A stretch of DNA of 35,764 nt, from positions 1 to 35,764 of IMG/VR virus record IMGVR_UViG_3300005532_000155, one strand, 5' to 3'. Below, piece after piece: positions 7,035 to 14,065 of this stretch. The stretch's first letter is position 1. Every line of letters starts with the position of its first letter. Below the pieces are notes generated by a model. The model worked only from the letters and a program-made list of their open reading frames with translations, was not told the origin of the DNA and did not search any database. The DNA is from a virus. The position numbers were made by a program, and so were the translations under genes.

Positions 7035-7305
7035 AACGTGCCTTGAGCGCGGGCGGCGGCGGCCGGCGACGCACCTTGAACTTCGGATGTGCCACGACTG
7101 CTTCAGCGGCAAGCCGTTCTCGCATGACGAGCTGCTCGGCGAAGTTCCGCCCCAGGGCAAGCGGCGCTCGGTGCGCGACCTTACGCCTGATCAGCGCGAA
7201 CGCCAGCGCGAGGCGTGGCGGCGCTGGAAGCAAAGGAACCGCGAGGCAGTGAACGCCGCCAACAGGGAGCGCAAGCGCCTGCGGCGGCTGCTTGGAACAA
7301 TCTGA
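7015..7305 (+). CDS. Small zinc-finger protein
   Basis: GTG 7015 is chosen because GGGAGG lies 6 nt upstream; the frame is open further upstream but would overlap two genes. The 96-residue protein has a four-cysteine cluster (C6, C9, C26, C29), followed by a long, very basic helix (QREAWRRWKQRNREAVNAAN and onwards) that probably binds nucleic acid. It belongs to a group of zinc-ribbon genes in this middle region. No specific family is recognised. Confidence 0.6.
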   Translation: MEAILCETCLERGRRRPATHLELRMCHDCFSGKPFSHDELLGEVPPQGKRRSVRDLTPDQRERQREAWRRWKQRNREAVNAANRERKRLRRLLGTI

Positions 7306-7317
7306 TGGAGGGCTGAG

Positions 7318-7539
7318 ATGAAGACATGGCAGGAGGCAATGGAGGAAATCGCTCAGGCGATGGACCGGGAAGCTGCTCCGGACGCGATACCGCTGGGCGA
7401 AGCGGTATTCTGCGCCGATTGCGACGTGATATCGCGGCGTACGCCGACCATGCGGTGCCTGGTGTGCGGCAGCGAGGCGACGCTTGACCTTGCGAAGGTA
7501 CTCAACCGCGAAGAGAAGGAGGTTGGAAGCAGGCTATGA
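7318..7539 (+). CDS. Small zinc-ribbon protein
   Basis: The 73-residue product has an acidic helical N-terminus and then a zinc ribbon with C32, C35, C47 and C50 (FCADC and RCLVCG). ATG 7318 follows GGAGGGCTGAG. Its stop overlaps the Gam start as ATGA, indicating coupled translation. The role is unknown; a transcription or replication accessory is possible. Confidence 0.6.
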   Translation: MKTWQEAMEEIAQAMDREAAPDAIPLGEAVFCADCDVISRRTPTMRCLVCGSEATLDLAKVLNREEKEVGSRL

Positions 7540-8039
7540 AAAACCAAGAAATCCATTCCTGGGAAGAGGCCGACCGCGCCATGGAGGCTCTCGCGAAGGT
7601 TTCCATCACACGGCGCGCAACGCAGGCGGAAATCGACGCCGAAATCGCCTCTGTGCACGAGACCTATCGCGGCAGGCTCAGCCGGCTGGAAGAAGAAATC
7701 GAAAGTCTCGAGGCCGCCCTGGCGAAGTTTGCGAAGAAGCGGAAGAGCGAATTCAAGCCGGACTCTGAAGGCGGCCGCAGCCATGAGCACGCGGGGGTGG
7801 TTCTCGGCTTCCGGCTGACGCCGCCCGCCGTGCGGATCGAGAACGAGCCGCGGGCGATTGACTTCCTCTCGCGTTTCGAGGGCGGAGTTTATCTCCGCGT
7901 GAAGGCGGAGCCAGACCGGCAGGCGCTGGCGGAAGCGCTGAAGGACGATTCCAGTCCGATCGTCGAAAAGCTCGCGGCGCACGGAATCACGCTGCAGCAG
8001 AAGGACAAGTTCTTTATCGAGGTGAAGGAGGTGAGATGA
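7536..8039 (+). CDS. gam: Gam-like host-nuclease inhibitor
   Basis: The 167-residue product resembles the Mu Gam family (174 residues in Mu): an N-terminal helix with SWEEADRAMEALAKV, a coiled coil at about residues 25-72, and an alpha/beta C-terminal part. Mu Gam is related to Ku and binds double-stranded DNA ends, protecting them from host RecBCD-type exonucleases. Its place after A and B and before the other middle genes is the usual one. ATG 7536 overlaps the preceding stop, with GAAGGAGG upstream. Confidence 0.85.
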   Translation: MKNQEIHSWEEADRAMEALAKVSITRRATQAEIDAEIASVHETYRGRLSRLEEEIESLEAALAKFAKKRKSEFKPDSEGGRSHEHAGVVLGFRLTPPAVRIENEPRAIDFLSRFEGGVYLRVKAEPDRQALAEALKDDSSPIVEKLAAHGITLQQKDKFFIEVKEVR

Positions 8040-8548
8040 AGTGCATCGACTGCAGCGCCGCTGGCATTGACGCGCCGGCAACGCGCATCGTTGACGGCAA
8101 GGGCTACTGCTCGTCGCACGCGCGGAAGTATTTCCCTCCGGGCGCGACGCTGCCGCCGGAGCTGTCAGAGAGCGTCACAAGGGAAGGAACAAGCATGAGA
8201 ACCAAGATCGATGTTGACGGGATTGTGGCGGACTACAAGGCGGGGACGCCGGTGATGGACCTGGCGGAGAAGTACGGATGCCACCACACGTACGTTCGCG
8301 GGGTGCTCAAGAAGCATGGCATCTATGGAACGATGCCGGCGCAAAGGCGCGGGCGAGTTCCCAGAGATATCGCCCCGCGAAAGGATGCGGCCGTTACTGC
8401 GGTTCCGGCGGGATCGGTGGAGATTTCAGAGCAGCAGCGCGGCCAGGCGCGGTGTCGTGTGGCCATGTTTGAGGTGGAGGGCGATGCCACCAGCGTGCAG
8501 CACGCCGTGGACGCGATCAAGGCGGCGCTCGAATCGAGGTTGTCATGA
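8036..8548 (+). CDS. Zinc-finger/HTH protein, putative regulator
   Basis: The 170-residue product has an N-terminal zinc-binding motif (C3, C6, C25, H28) of the type seen in small phage proteins. An HTH at about residues 63-96 (VMDLAEKYGCHHTYVRGVLK) resembles resolvase- or sigma-type HTHs. A C-terminal beta-alpha stretch of about 40 residues completes it. An in-frame ATG at 8195, preceded by AAGGAAC, could give a shorter product containing only the HTH part. It lies where Mu encodes its middle/late activators (Mor, C), so it is a candidate activator, but no Mor family signature is recognised. Confidence 0.6.
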   Translation: MKCIDCSAAGIDAPATRIVDGKGYCSSHARKYFPPGATLPPELSESVTREGTSMRTKIDVDGIVADYKAGTPVMDLAEKYGCHHTYVRGVLKKHGIYGTMPAQRRGRVPRDIAPRKDAAVTAVPAGSVEISEQQRGQARCRVAMFEVEGDATSVQHAVDAIKAALESRLS

Positions 8549-9159
8549 GCTGCGAAATCTGCGGAGGAAGCGGGTGGATGCATGTGCGCGCGAACCACGC
8601 GAGTGGAAGCGCGACGGCCGTGGCGCGATGCGTCTGCCGGACGCGAGCGAAGGCGGAAGAGGAAAAGCAGCATCCGGGCGGATTTCTGCCGTTTGGCGAG
8701 ATTGCGATGAGCGGCGTGGCCCGGGCGGTCGAGGAAGCGCGGGAACGCATCGAGGCCCTGGGCGATCCCGACCGCGAGATTGCGCGGATCATCATTGAAC
8801 GCAGAGGGAAGGCGCATGCCGTTTCCATTGGAGAAATCTGTAAGCTGATGTGGCCGAGCGCCTGGTACGGCGGCGGCAGCGCGGACGCGGCGGAGCTGCA
8901 CAGGCGGCGGAACCTGCTGGCGCGGACCGTGAAGTCGAGCGTGGAGCGCATCCGGAGCGAGGCGCGGCTGCCGATTGCCGCCACGAAGGGATCGCCCGGC
9001 GGTTACTACATTCCCGTGACGGCCGAGGAGTGCGATGAGTGCTACCGGCGGCTGTTTGGCGAAGGGGTGAAGCTGATTCTGCTGTCGAGGCTGTTTCGCC
9101 CGGAGGCCGACATTGTGGCGGAGCTGCGCGGGCAACTGCGCCTGGTGAACCATGAGTAA
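8545..9159 (+). CDS. Zinc-ribbon/winged-helix protein
   Basis: This 204-residue protein begins with a DnaJ-like half-ribbon (C3, C6 in CEICGGSGW, then C29 and C31), similar to phage replication-accessory proteins. The central and C-terminal region, roughly residues 75-165, looks like a winged helix (SIGEICKLMW, then a helix and the hairpin GSPGGYYIP). It overlaps both neighbours by 4-8 bp. It could bind DNA in replication or transcription control. No named family is recognised with confidence. Confidence 0.6.
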   Translation: MSCEICGGSGWMHVRANHASGSATAVARCVCRTRAKAEEEKQHPGGFLPFGEIAMSGVARAVEEARERIEALGDPDREIARIIIERRGKAHAVSIGEICKLMWPSAWYGGGSADAAELHRRRNLLARTVKSSVERIRSEARLPIAATKGSPGGYYIPVTAEECDECYRRLFGEGVKLILLSRLFRPEADIVAELRGQLRLVNHE

Positions 9160-9538
9160 GACAAAGGGAAATCCGCCGGACCCGCGCCACCATCGGCTGA
9201 TGGTGGAACTCGACCGGATGTATCGCGCCTACAACGACGGACTGCCGCTGCCGAATCCTGGGCGCGTGGCGAAGCGCCTGGCGGAATTCCTGAAGGCGAA
9301 CCCGCAATGGCCGCTCGAGCGGCTGCGGTGCGCGGTGTGGTTCCGGTTTGCCACGATGGAGGCGAATCCGGCGGAAGACCCTGCGCTTTGGATCATGCGC
9401 CTGCCGAATTACGCCGCCGGACCGCTGGGGAAGTTCGGCGTGGTGCTGCAGCATCGGGCGCGTGAGATTGCCGAATATTGGATCAGCCATCCAAGGGAAC
9501 CGAGAAGAGAGGATGGCAAAAGCTGGGAGGCCGTATGA
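9152..9538 (+). CDS. Hypothetical middle-region protein
   Basis: The product has 128 residues, is basic and predicted helical, and is rich in Trp/Arg (NPQWPLERLRCAVWFRFAT). It overlaps the previous gene by 8 bp and the next by 4 bp (ATGA), so it is part of the same translationally coupled chain. No family is recognised. Confidence 0.6.
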   Translation: MSKTKGNPPDPRHHRLMVELDRMYRAYNDGLPLPNPGRVAKRLAEFLKANPQWPLERLRCAVWFRFATMEANPAEDPALWIMRLPNYAAGPLGKFGVVLQHRAREIAEYWISHPREPRREDGKSWEAV

Positions 9539-10020
9539 CGAAGGGCCACGGGCGCGTGACGCGGAAGACGCTTGCCGCGATGTTCGCGGAGTGGCGGAAG
9601 CTGAGTCCCGACCAGGCCTTCGAAGGCAGCGAGCGCGACGCCAGGCTGGAATACGCTCGGGCACACCTGCCGCGCTTTTCAAAGAGCGGAGCAGCGCCGG
9701 CGTCGTGGACCGACCTCAGCGAGCGCGAGGGGCGACTGCTGCTGAAAGCGATGCGGGAGGAATCGGGCGAAGGTCCGGCCTGGCGCGCGCAGCTGATCGC
9801 GCGGCTTGGACAGGAGCTTTTCGGCGCGCCGTGGGACCGCCTGCTGGCGGACCGAATGGCCGCGCGGTTCGGTGTGCATCGGCTCGAAGACCTTACGCCG
9901 CGGCACGCGCACGAATTCATCGAAGAACTGATCTCGCGCATTGCTCGCCGCGACGGCGTGAGCATCGAGGAAGCAAGAGTAAGGCACGCCCTCAGGATGG
10001 CCCGGCATGAACCGAAATGA
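9535..10020 (+). CDS. GemA/gp16-like protein (DUF1018-type)
   Basis: The 161-residue product, read from ATG 9535 (GGGAGG upstream), has a C-terminal half resembling Mu gp16/GemA-type proteins: WRAQLIARLGQELFG, then a helix ending MAARFGVHRLEDLTP and an EFIEEL helix. Its place in the middle region of a Mu-like genome agrees. GemA is reported to affect host gene expression and DNA gyrase function in Mu. The assignment rests on this partial pattern and gene order, so it is tentative. Confidence 0.5.
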   Translation: MTKGHGRVTRKTLAAMFAEWRKLSPDQAFEGSERDARLEYARAHLPRFSKSGAAPASWTDLSEREGRLLLKAMREESGEGPAWRAQLIARLGQELFGAPWDRLLADRMAARFGVHRLEDLTPRHAHEFIEELISRIARRDGVSIEEARVRHALRMARHEPK

Positions 10021-10414
10021 CGACAGTCTCGCCCAGCGCTGTCGACGGTTGTTCAAAGCGCTGTTTCCGGCGCTCAAGGAGCGGGCGAGGCTCGATGGTT
10101 ACGCTCTGCTCTGGCACGGAAGCCTGGCCCGCGACATCGATCTTGTCGCTTGCCCGTGGACCGAGGCGTGCGTTGACCAGGCGGATCTCGCCGAGCATCT
10201 CCGAAAAGTGGCAGAGGCTGTCACAGGCTGCTGTTTCGCGGCCCCGCACGACAACGTGCCCGTAAAAAAGCCGCACGGCCGGCTGGCTTGGGAGTTTCAT
10301 TTCGGCGGCGGACCGTATATCGATCTATCGGTGATGCCGGTGGCTAGAAGTGACAAGCAGTCATTCAAGATCATCTTGCCGAGGCCGTCCGCCGGCGAAA
10401 CGGAGGAAGGATGA
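10007..10414 (+). CDS. Nucleotidyltransferase-fold protein
   Basis: The 135-residue protein contains the core signature of DNA-polymerase-beta-type nucleotidyltransferases: HGSLARDIDLVACP with G38-S39 and D43-x-D45, and a third acidic strand residue D106 in YIDLSV. This would give a minimal one-domain nucleotidyltransferase that could move NMP onto a protein or RNA, or an inactive relative. It overlaps the GemA-like gene by 14 bp and the next small ORF by 4 bp. The substrate is unknown. Confidence 0.6.
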   Translation: MNRNDDSLAQRCRRLFKALFPALKERARLDGYALLWHGSLARDIDLVACPWTEACVDQADLAEHLRKVAEAVTGCCFAAPHDNVPVKKPHGRLAWEFHFGGGPYIDLSVMPVARSDKQSFKIILPRPSAGETEEG

Positions 10415-10488
10415 GAAAAAGGGAACAGCCCGAAGGCCGAAACGAAGAAAACATGCGGCCTGCCGCTGTGTGGAGGATTGCACGATGA
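10411..10488 (+). CDS. Short basic leader-like ORF
   Basis: A 25-residue ORF with a canonical GGAGGAAGG immediately before its ATG. It overlaps the nucleotidyltransferase-like gene by 4 bp at its start and the HNH gene by 4 bp at its end, so it links the two in a coupled chain. It may be only a translational bridge. Confidence 0.3.
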   Translation: MRKREQPEGRNEENMRPAAVWRIAR

Positions 10489-11021
10489 TGCCAGGGGAAG
10501 TGACAAGATTCAAAAAAGGGCATGTGCCATGGAACGCAGGCCGACGTATGCCGGGCTACCAGCGCGGGCGCATGGCCGAAACGCAGTTCAAGAAGGGGCA
10601 ACGGCCGCACACATGGCTGCCCGTGGGGACCATCGTCAGGGACCGCAACGGCTACCTGAAGATGAAGGTCCGCGACGATCCGCAGGAGATCGCTGGCGTC
10701 GGCTCAAGTTCGACGAACTGGATGTACGTTCATCGGATGGTGTGGGAGTCTGCGCACGGGCCTGTTCCGCCGGGACATAAAGTCTGCTTCAGGGACGGGA
10801 ACAAGGACAACTGCCAGCTTGAAAACCTTGTCCTGGTCAGCGACGCGCAGCGGATGAGGGCGAATTCAATCCACCGCCTGCCGCCGGAGCTTGAGCAGGT
10901 GATCCATCTTCAAGGGGCTTTGAAACGAAGGATAAGGAGGCTTGAACGTGGCAAGGAACCACTGCGAGGACCTGCGGAACCATCTGTTCGAAACACTGGA
11001 ACGGCTGAAGGACAAAGATGA
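10485..11021 (+). CDS. HNH homing-type endonuclease
   Basis: ATG 10485 is chosen for the GGAGG at 10472-10476; the frame runs further upstream over the preceding ORFs. The 178-residue product has an N-terminal NUMOD-like basic motif repeated twice (RFKKGHVPWNAG and QFKKGQRPHTW). A beta-beta-alpha-metal HNH nuclease motif follows at about residues 80-117 (YVHRMVWESAHG, GHKVCFRDGNKDNCQLENL). HNH genes at this place are common in Mu-like siphophages. The usual second His of the H-H/N pair is replaced around KVCFRDGN, so activity needs checking. Confidence 0.8.
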   Translation: MMPGEVTRFKKGHVPWNAGRRMPGYQRGRMAETQFKKGQRPHTWLPVGTIVRDRNGYLKMKVRDDPQEIAGVGSSSTNWMYVHRMVWESAHGPVPPGHKVCFRDGNKDNCQLENLVLVSDAQRMRANSIHRLPPELEQVIHLQGALKRRIRRLERGKEPLRGPAEPSVRNTGTAEGQR

Positions 11022-11193
11022 GCCGATGGACATCGAGCGCGCCAGGGCGATCTGCGAAGTTTCGCAGCAGCTGATCAACCTGGCAAAGGCCGAAACCCAG
11101 CACGCGCGGATGCTGGTGGACATCACGGGCCAGGAAGCGAAGCTGGGGAGCGATTTCTTCCAGACCAGCAAGGCGCTGCCGGAGGCGGAATGA
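10948..11193 (+). CDS. Small helical phage protein
   Basis: GTG 10948 is chosen because AGGAGG (10935-10940) lies 7 nt upstream. A TTG at 10942 is too close to it. The 81-residue protein is an amphipathic helical bundle (RNHLFETLERLKDKDE, then AICEVSQQLINLAKAE). Similar small helical proteins follow HNH genes in other transposable phages, but no function is known. It overlaps the HNH gene by 74 bp and the next gene by 4 bp. Confidence 0.6.
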   Translation: MARNHCEDLRNHLFETLERLKDKDEPMDIERARAICEVSQQLINLAKAETQHARMLVDITGQEAKLGSDFFQTSKALPEAE

Positions 11194-11639
11194 TCTGCCA
11201 CCGAGCGATTTGCAGCAGGGAGTTTCATCCGAAGAGAAGACACCAGAAGTACTGCTCGGCCTATTGCCGGCGCAAGGCCTTTGACGACAGGGTGCCGCTG
11301 AGGCGGGTGCGTCGGCGCGCAGATGGCACTTCCTCGCGGCGGAAAAGCGTCGTACGACGCTTTAAGTCGGTCGATGGCATCCCTGTGGCCTACCGGACGC
11401 GGCAAGCCCCCCTGCAGGCCGATTCTGGGTTTACGTGGCAGGCGCCGCCGGCGAGCCTGAAGGGCGCGCTGACAGAGATGGCGCTGCGGTCGCCGGACGC
11501 GATGCTGCGCCTCGCGGCCGCCATAAGAGAAGATGCGGAAGCGCGGCCCTGCTGCCGAGGCTGCCGTTTTGCCTGCGCCGATGGCGAGCCGTGCCGGATT
11601 CTGGGCGCAAATGCACTTGCGCCCAACAACAATCCATAG
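11190..11639 (+). CDS. Zinc-finger protein
   Basis: The 149-residue product begins with a four-cysteine finger (C3, C8, C22, C26: CHRAICSREF, QKYCSAYCRRK) of the type found in phage HTH/zinc-finger proteins. A basic linker follows, and a second Cys-rich cluster lies near the C-terminus (CCRGCRFACADGEPC). It starts with an ATGA overlap. It is probably a nucleic-acid-binding protein of the last middle gene group before the lysis cassette. Confidence 0.6.
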   Translation: MICHRAICSREFHPKRRHQKYCSAYCRRKAFDDRVPLRRVRRRADGTSSRRKSVVRRFKSVDGIPVAYRTRQAPLQADSGFTWQAPPASLKGALTEMALRSPDAMLRLAAAIREDAEARPCCRGCRFACADGEPCRILGANALAPNNNP

Positions 11640-11666
11640 TAGGTTCCACTGCGAGAGGCGCAAGCC

Positions 11667-11813
11667 ATGGTGTTTCGCGGGTCTCACCAGCTCAAAACCG
11701 CGAGCGCTCAAGCAGAGCGCAAACTCAAAGCGAGGGCCGTCCGCTCGACTTCTCCCCGGCGGCCTTCCGAGGCGGCGGGACCTGTCGCCCGCCGCCTCAT
11801 TGATCGAGATTGA
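11667..11813 (+). CDS. Small basic protein spanning a perfect hairpin
   Basis: A 48-residue, Arg/Ala/Ser-rich ORF with GAGAGG about 7 nt before its ATG. Its TGA overlaps the TTG start of the endolysin (TTGA), which would couple translation of the lysis gene to it. The hairpin at 11769-11798 lies inside its 3' half. The composition is low complexity, so it may be a regulatory leader peptide and not a working protein. Confidence 0.35.
   Translation: MVFRGSHQLKTASAQAERKLKARAVRSTSPRRPSEAAGPVARRLIDRD
11769..11798 (+). terminator. GC-rich hairpin before the endolysin
   Basis: A perfect 11-bp stem GAGGCGGCGGG / CCCGCCGCCTC (11769-11779 and 11788-11798) with an 8-nt loop. No U-tract follows, so intrinsic termination would be weak. 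It could be an attenuator or translation brake ahead of the lysis genes. Confidence 0.4.
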
Positions 11814-12445
11814 CTGAGAAACAGCTTGCATTCCTCAAAACCGTTACGCCGCCCGCGCTCGAAACCGAGCGAGGCTACGGCATCCCGGCGGCAGTCACGA
11901 TAGCCCAGGCGATCCTCGAATCCGCGGGGCGGGTGGCCGGGCATTGGGAGTGGGGAGCAAGCCCGCTGTTCCGCCTGGCAAACAATCCTTTCGGCATCAA
12001 GTATTCCGACACTTCGCCCGACGCGGTTTACGGCGAGCACGATGTGGCTACGCACGAATTCATCAGCAACCACGAGCAGATCGTCGTGGCGGGCTTCCAG
12101 CACTTTCCATCTCTCACAGAAGCATTCCGGCAGCACGCCCTGCTGCTGCTCCGTCCGCGCTACGCTGCGGCATGGCGGCACAGGAACGATCCGCGGGCTT
12201 ACGCGATCTGCCTCGGACCGCGCACGGCGGACAATCCCGACGGCTGCGGCTACGCTACGGACCCGGATTACGGCCGGAAGCTCGTGGCACTGATTGACCG
12301 CTGCGACTTGACGCGCGCGGCGGAGCTTTATGGAGCTTCGCAGGCTGGACCGCAGCAGCCTGCGCATGCCGAAGCGGAGGCCGATTTAAGCGCTGTTCCG
12401 CCCCAACCAGCGCCGGCCTCCGCCCCTCCAGGAGGCCAATCATGA
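11810..12445 (+). CDS. Glucosaminidase-type endolysin (GH73/FlgJ-like)
   Basis: The 211-residue product has the GH73 pattern: GIPAAVTIAQAILESAG with the likely catalytic E37, then WGASPLFRLANNPFGIK, and a closing CGYATDPDYGRKLVALI. This fold cleaves the glycan chain of peptidoglycan to release progeny. A Pro/Ala-rich tail of about 45 residues follows. No signal peptide is seen, so export should need a holin, and small membrane proteins follow. The TTG at 11810 is the only start that keeps the fold complete. It overlaps the TGA of a 48-residue ORF, which favours coupled initiation despite the poor ribosome site. Confidence 0.85.
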   Translation: MTEKQLAFLKTVTPPALETERGYGIPAAVTIAQAILESAGRVAGHWEWGASPLFRLANNPFGIKYSDTSPDAVYGEHDVATHEFISNHEQIVVAGFQHFPSLTEAFRQHALLLLRPRYAAAWRHRNDPRAYAICLGPRTADNPDGCGYATDPDYGRKLVALIDRCDLTRAAELYGASQAGPQQPAHAEAEADLSAVPPQPAPASAPPGGQS

Positions 12446-12636
12446 GGCGAGGATTTATTGTCCGACTCACCCTGCTGGCAGCGGCATTGAGCGCAGCATG
12501 TGGCGGCTTTGTCCCGCTGCTGCGGGCGGCGACGATTGACGGGTCGCTGACCTATGTTTACGCCACCGGCACGCAGCCTGATGCGGGCAATAACTGGCCG
12601 GCGTGCACGGCGACGCTGACGATCAAGGTGCAGTGA
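12442..12636 (+). CDS. Small exported protein in the lysis cassette
   Basis: The 64-residue product begins with a typical signal sequence (RRGF, then LTLLAAALSAACGGF). A short mature part of about 34 residues follows, rich in Thr/Ala with one cysteine. CAGGAGG lies 6-12 nt upstream of the ATG, which overlaps the endolysin stop. It could be a spanin-like lipoprotein, but the LSAAC site is a poor lipobox. Confidence 0.5.
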   Translation: MRRGFIVRLTLLAAALSAACGGFVPLLRAATIDGSLTYVYATGTQPDAGNNWPACTATLTIKVQ

Positions 12637-12809
12637 TGAAAAACTGGAGAACAACGACTCTCGGCGTGCTGACGATCCTGGCAGCGCTCTGCCACGCCGG
12701 GATCGCGCTGCTGCAAGGCCAGCCGGTCGAGTGGAGCACGCTGTTTGCCGCGGCGACCGCCGGGATCGGGTTGATCCATGCAGCGGACGCCAAAGGCTCG
12801 GCAAAGTGA
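12636..12809 (+). CDS. Putative holin
   Basis: A 57-residue protein with two predicted membrane helices (about residues 8-26 and 33-48), a short polar N-terminus and a charged C-terminus: the size and layout of small two-helix holins. It follows the endolysin at a distance of one small gene and starts on the preceding stop (TGATG). Assignment is by topology and neighbourhood. Confidence 0.55.
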   Translation: MKNWRTTTLGVLTILAALCHAGIALLQGQPVEWSTLFAAATAGIGLIHAADAKGSAK

Positions 12810-12898
12810 CGCTGGATATTTTCTATACCGCGGTTTGGTGCATCGTGATCGTCCTGATGGCGATTTCGATTCTGCTGCTGGTAGGACGCGATGACTGA
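12806..12898 (+). CDS. Tiny single-pass membrane peptide
   Basis: A 30-residue ORF from GTG 12806, overlapping the holin-like stop (GTGA) and ending within the next gene (ATGACTGA). Nearly the whole peptide is one membrane helix (VWCIVIVLMAISILLLV), followed by GRDD. The double overlap and hydrophobicity suggest a real lysis-associated peptide, perhaps a holin modulator. Confidence 0.45.
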   Translation: MTLDIFYTAVWCIVIVLMAISILLLVGRDD

Positions 12899-13229
12899 AT
12901 CTGTTGATGCAGCCCGCTACGAGGCCCAGGCGGTCCGGCAGCCCTACTGGCGCCGGGCGCTTGGCCAGCTCGATGTTTTCATCAACGTGCTGGCCGGCGG
13001 TGCGCCCGACGACACGATCTCGAGCCGGATGCAGCGCTGGAAAATCGGCGATGTCCCAAAGCCGAACAGCGCGAAGCGGGCGGTGGGCAGCTTTATGTGC
13101 TGGTGGCTTGGCAAGCTGCAGAAGGACCACGATGTCAAGGCCAACGCCGGCGATCTGGGCCGCGCGGAGGCGGAAGAATCGCGCACGCGCCGCACGCTCG
13201 AGAAGAGCGGCGCGGAGGACGTTCGCTGA
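12891..13229 (+). CDS. Hypothetical protein of the lysis/pre-terminase region
   Basis: A 112-residue protein with an aromatic N-terminal helix containing LDVFINVLAGGAPDDTISSR and a C-terminal charged region. The FINVLAGG-DDTISSR pattern resembles a small phage protein found near lysis genes in many tailed phages, whose function is not known. AGGA precedes ATG 12891. It overlaps the next gene by 1 bp. Confidence 0.55.
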   Translation: MTESVDAARYEAQAVRQPYWRRALGQLDVFINVLAGGAPDDTISSRMQRWKIGDVPKPNSAKRAVGSFMCWWLGKLQKDHDVKANAGDLGRAEAEESRTRRTLEKSGAEDVR

Positions 13230-13549
13230 TGCTGGACCTCGGGATCGGCGGGCTGTTTACCGGGCCGGTGGACGCGCTGCTGCACGTCGGCGACGACAAG
13301 CTGCAGCGGCAGGCGATGAAATCGGTGCTGAGCGCCGGCTACTCGGCAGCCATCACGGCGCTGTTCGAGACGGGCAGGAAGGGGCTGCTCGGCGAGGGCC
13401 ACGCACTGCAGCAGACCGCGCGCGCGCTGTGGCTGAGCCTGCAGCCGATGGTAGAAAGCGGCCTGCTCGACCTGAGCGTTCCACAGGACCTGCTCAATCC
13501 CGATGAGCTGGCCAGATTTCAGACAGCCTACAACAGCAGGAGGCTTTAG
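13229..13549 (+). CDS. Hypothetical helical protein
   Basis: A 106-residue protein read from ATG 13229, which overlaps the previous stop (TGATG). It is predicted helical with amphipathic, moderately hydrophobic stretches (AGYSAAITALFETGRKGLLG). It has no signal peptide and no recognised domain. It lies between lysis genes and the exported protein gene. Confidence 0.5.
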   Translation: MLDLGIGGLFTGPVDALLHVGDDKLQRQAMKSVLSAGYSAAITALFETGRKGLLGEGHALQQTARALWLSLQPMVESGLLDLSVPQDLLNPDELARFQTAYNSRRL

Positions 13550-14065
13550 ATGAAGACATTCGTGATTGCTCTGATCCTCTTTCCTGCAGCGCTTGCTGCG
13601 CAGACGCAGACGAAATTCTCGATCAGCGGGAAGGCGCTGGGCTTTTCCGCCGGCGGGACAGGCGTTGCGGCCGCTGATGCGGTGAGCGCGGTGCAGATAT
13701 CGCCGAACCTTACGGTGCGGAATGACAACATCATTCTGAGTGATCCGTCTTCGCCCTCGATTGCCGCGTTTGAGCTGGGAGGCGCACAGTACGATCTGCC
13801 GCTCAGCGGCGTGCTGAAGAAGACCTTCCTCGATCCGGCGAAGTACAAGCTTTACGCCGTGGCCGAGGGCGGGATTGTGACCAGTTCGCTCGGGCAATCG
13901 CCCGCGGCGAGCGCCGGGATCGGGCTGAACTACTATCCGCAGTCCGCGCCGGCTGTGGTGATCAATCTGTTCGAAGCGCGGTGGATCAACGGCCGCGTGC
14001 CGGTTTCGGCAGCGCGCACGGCGACGAACGGCATCGCCGTATCGATCGGCCTGACGTTCAAATGA
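13550..14065 (+). CDS. Exported beta-rich protein
   Basis: The 171-residue product has a clean signal peptide (MKTFVIALILFPAALAAQ, cleavage about residue 17), followed by alternating hydrophobic beta segments and glycine-rich turns. The end, GIAVSIGLTFK, resembles a terminal outer-membrane strand. It may be a small outer-membrane or periplasmic protein, for example a disruptor of the outer membrane in lysis or a lysogenic conversion factor. It sits between cytoplasmic-type phage genes with start and stop abutting, so it is part of the phage operon. No family is recognised. Confidence 0.55.
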   Translation: MKTFVIALILFPAALAAQTQTKFSISGKALGFSAGGTGVAAADAVSAVQISPNLTVRNDNIILSDPSSPSIAAFELGGAQYDLPLSGVLKKTFLDPAKYKLYAVAEGGIVTSSLGQSPAASAGIGLNYYPQSAPAVVINLFEARWINGRVPVSAARTATNGIAVSIGLTFK

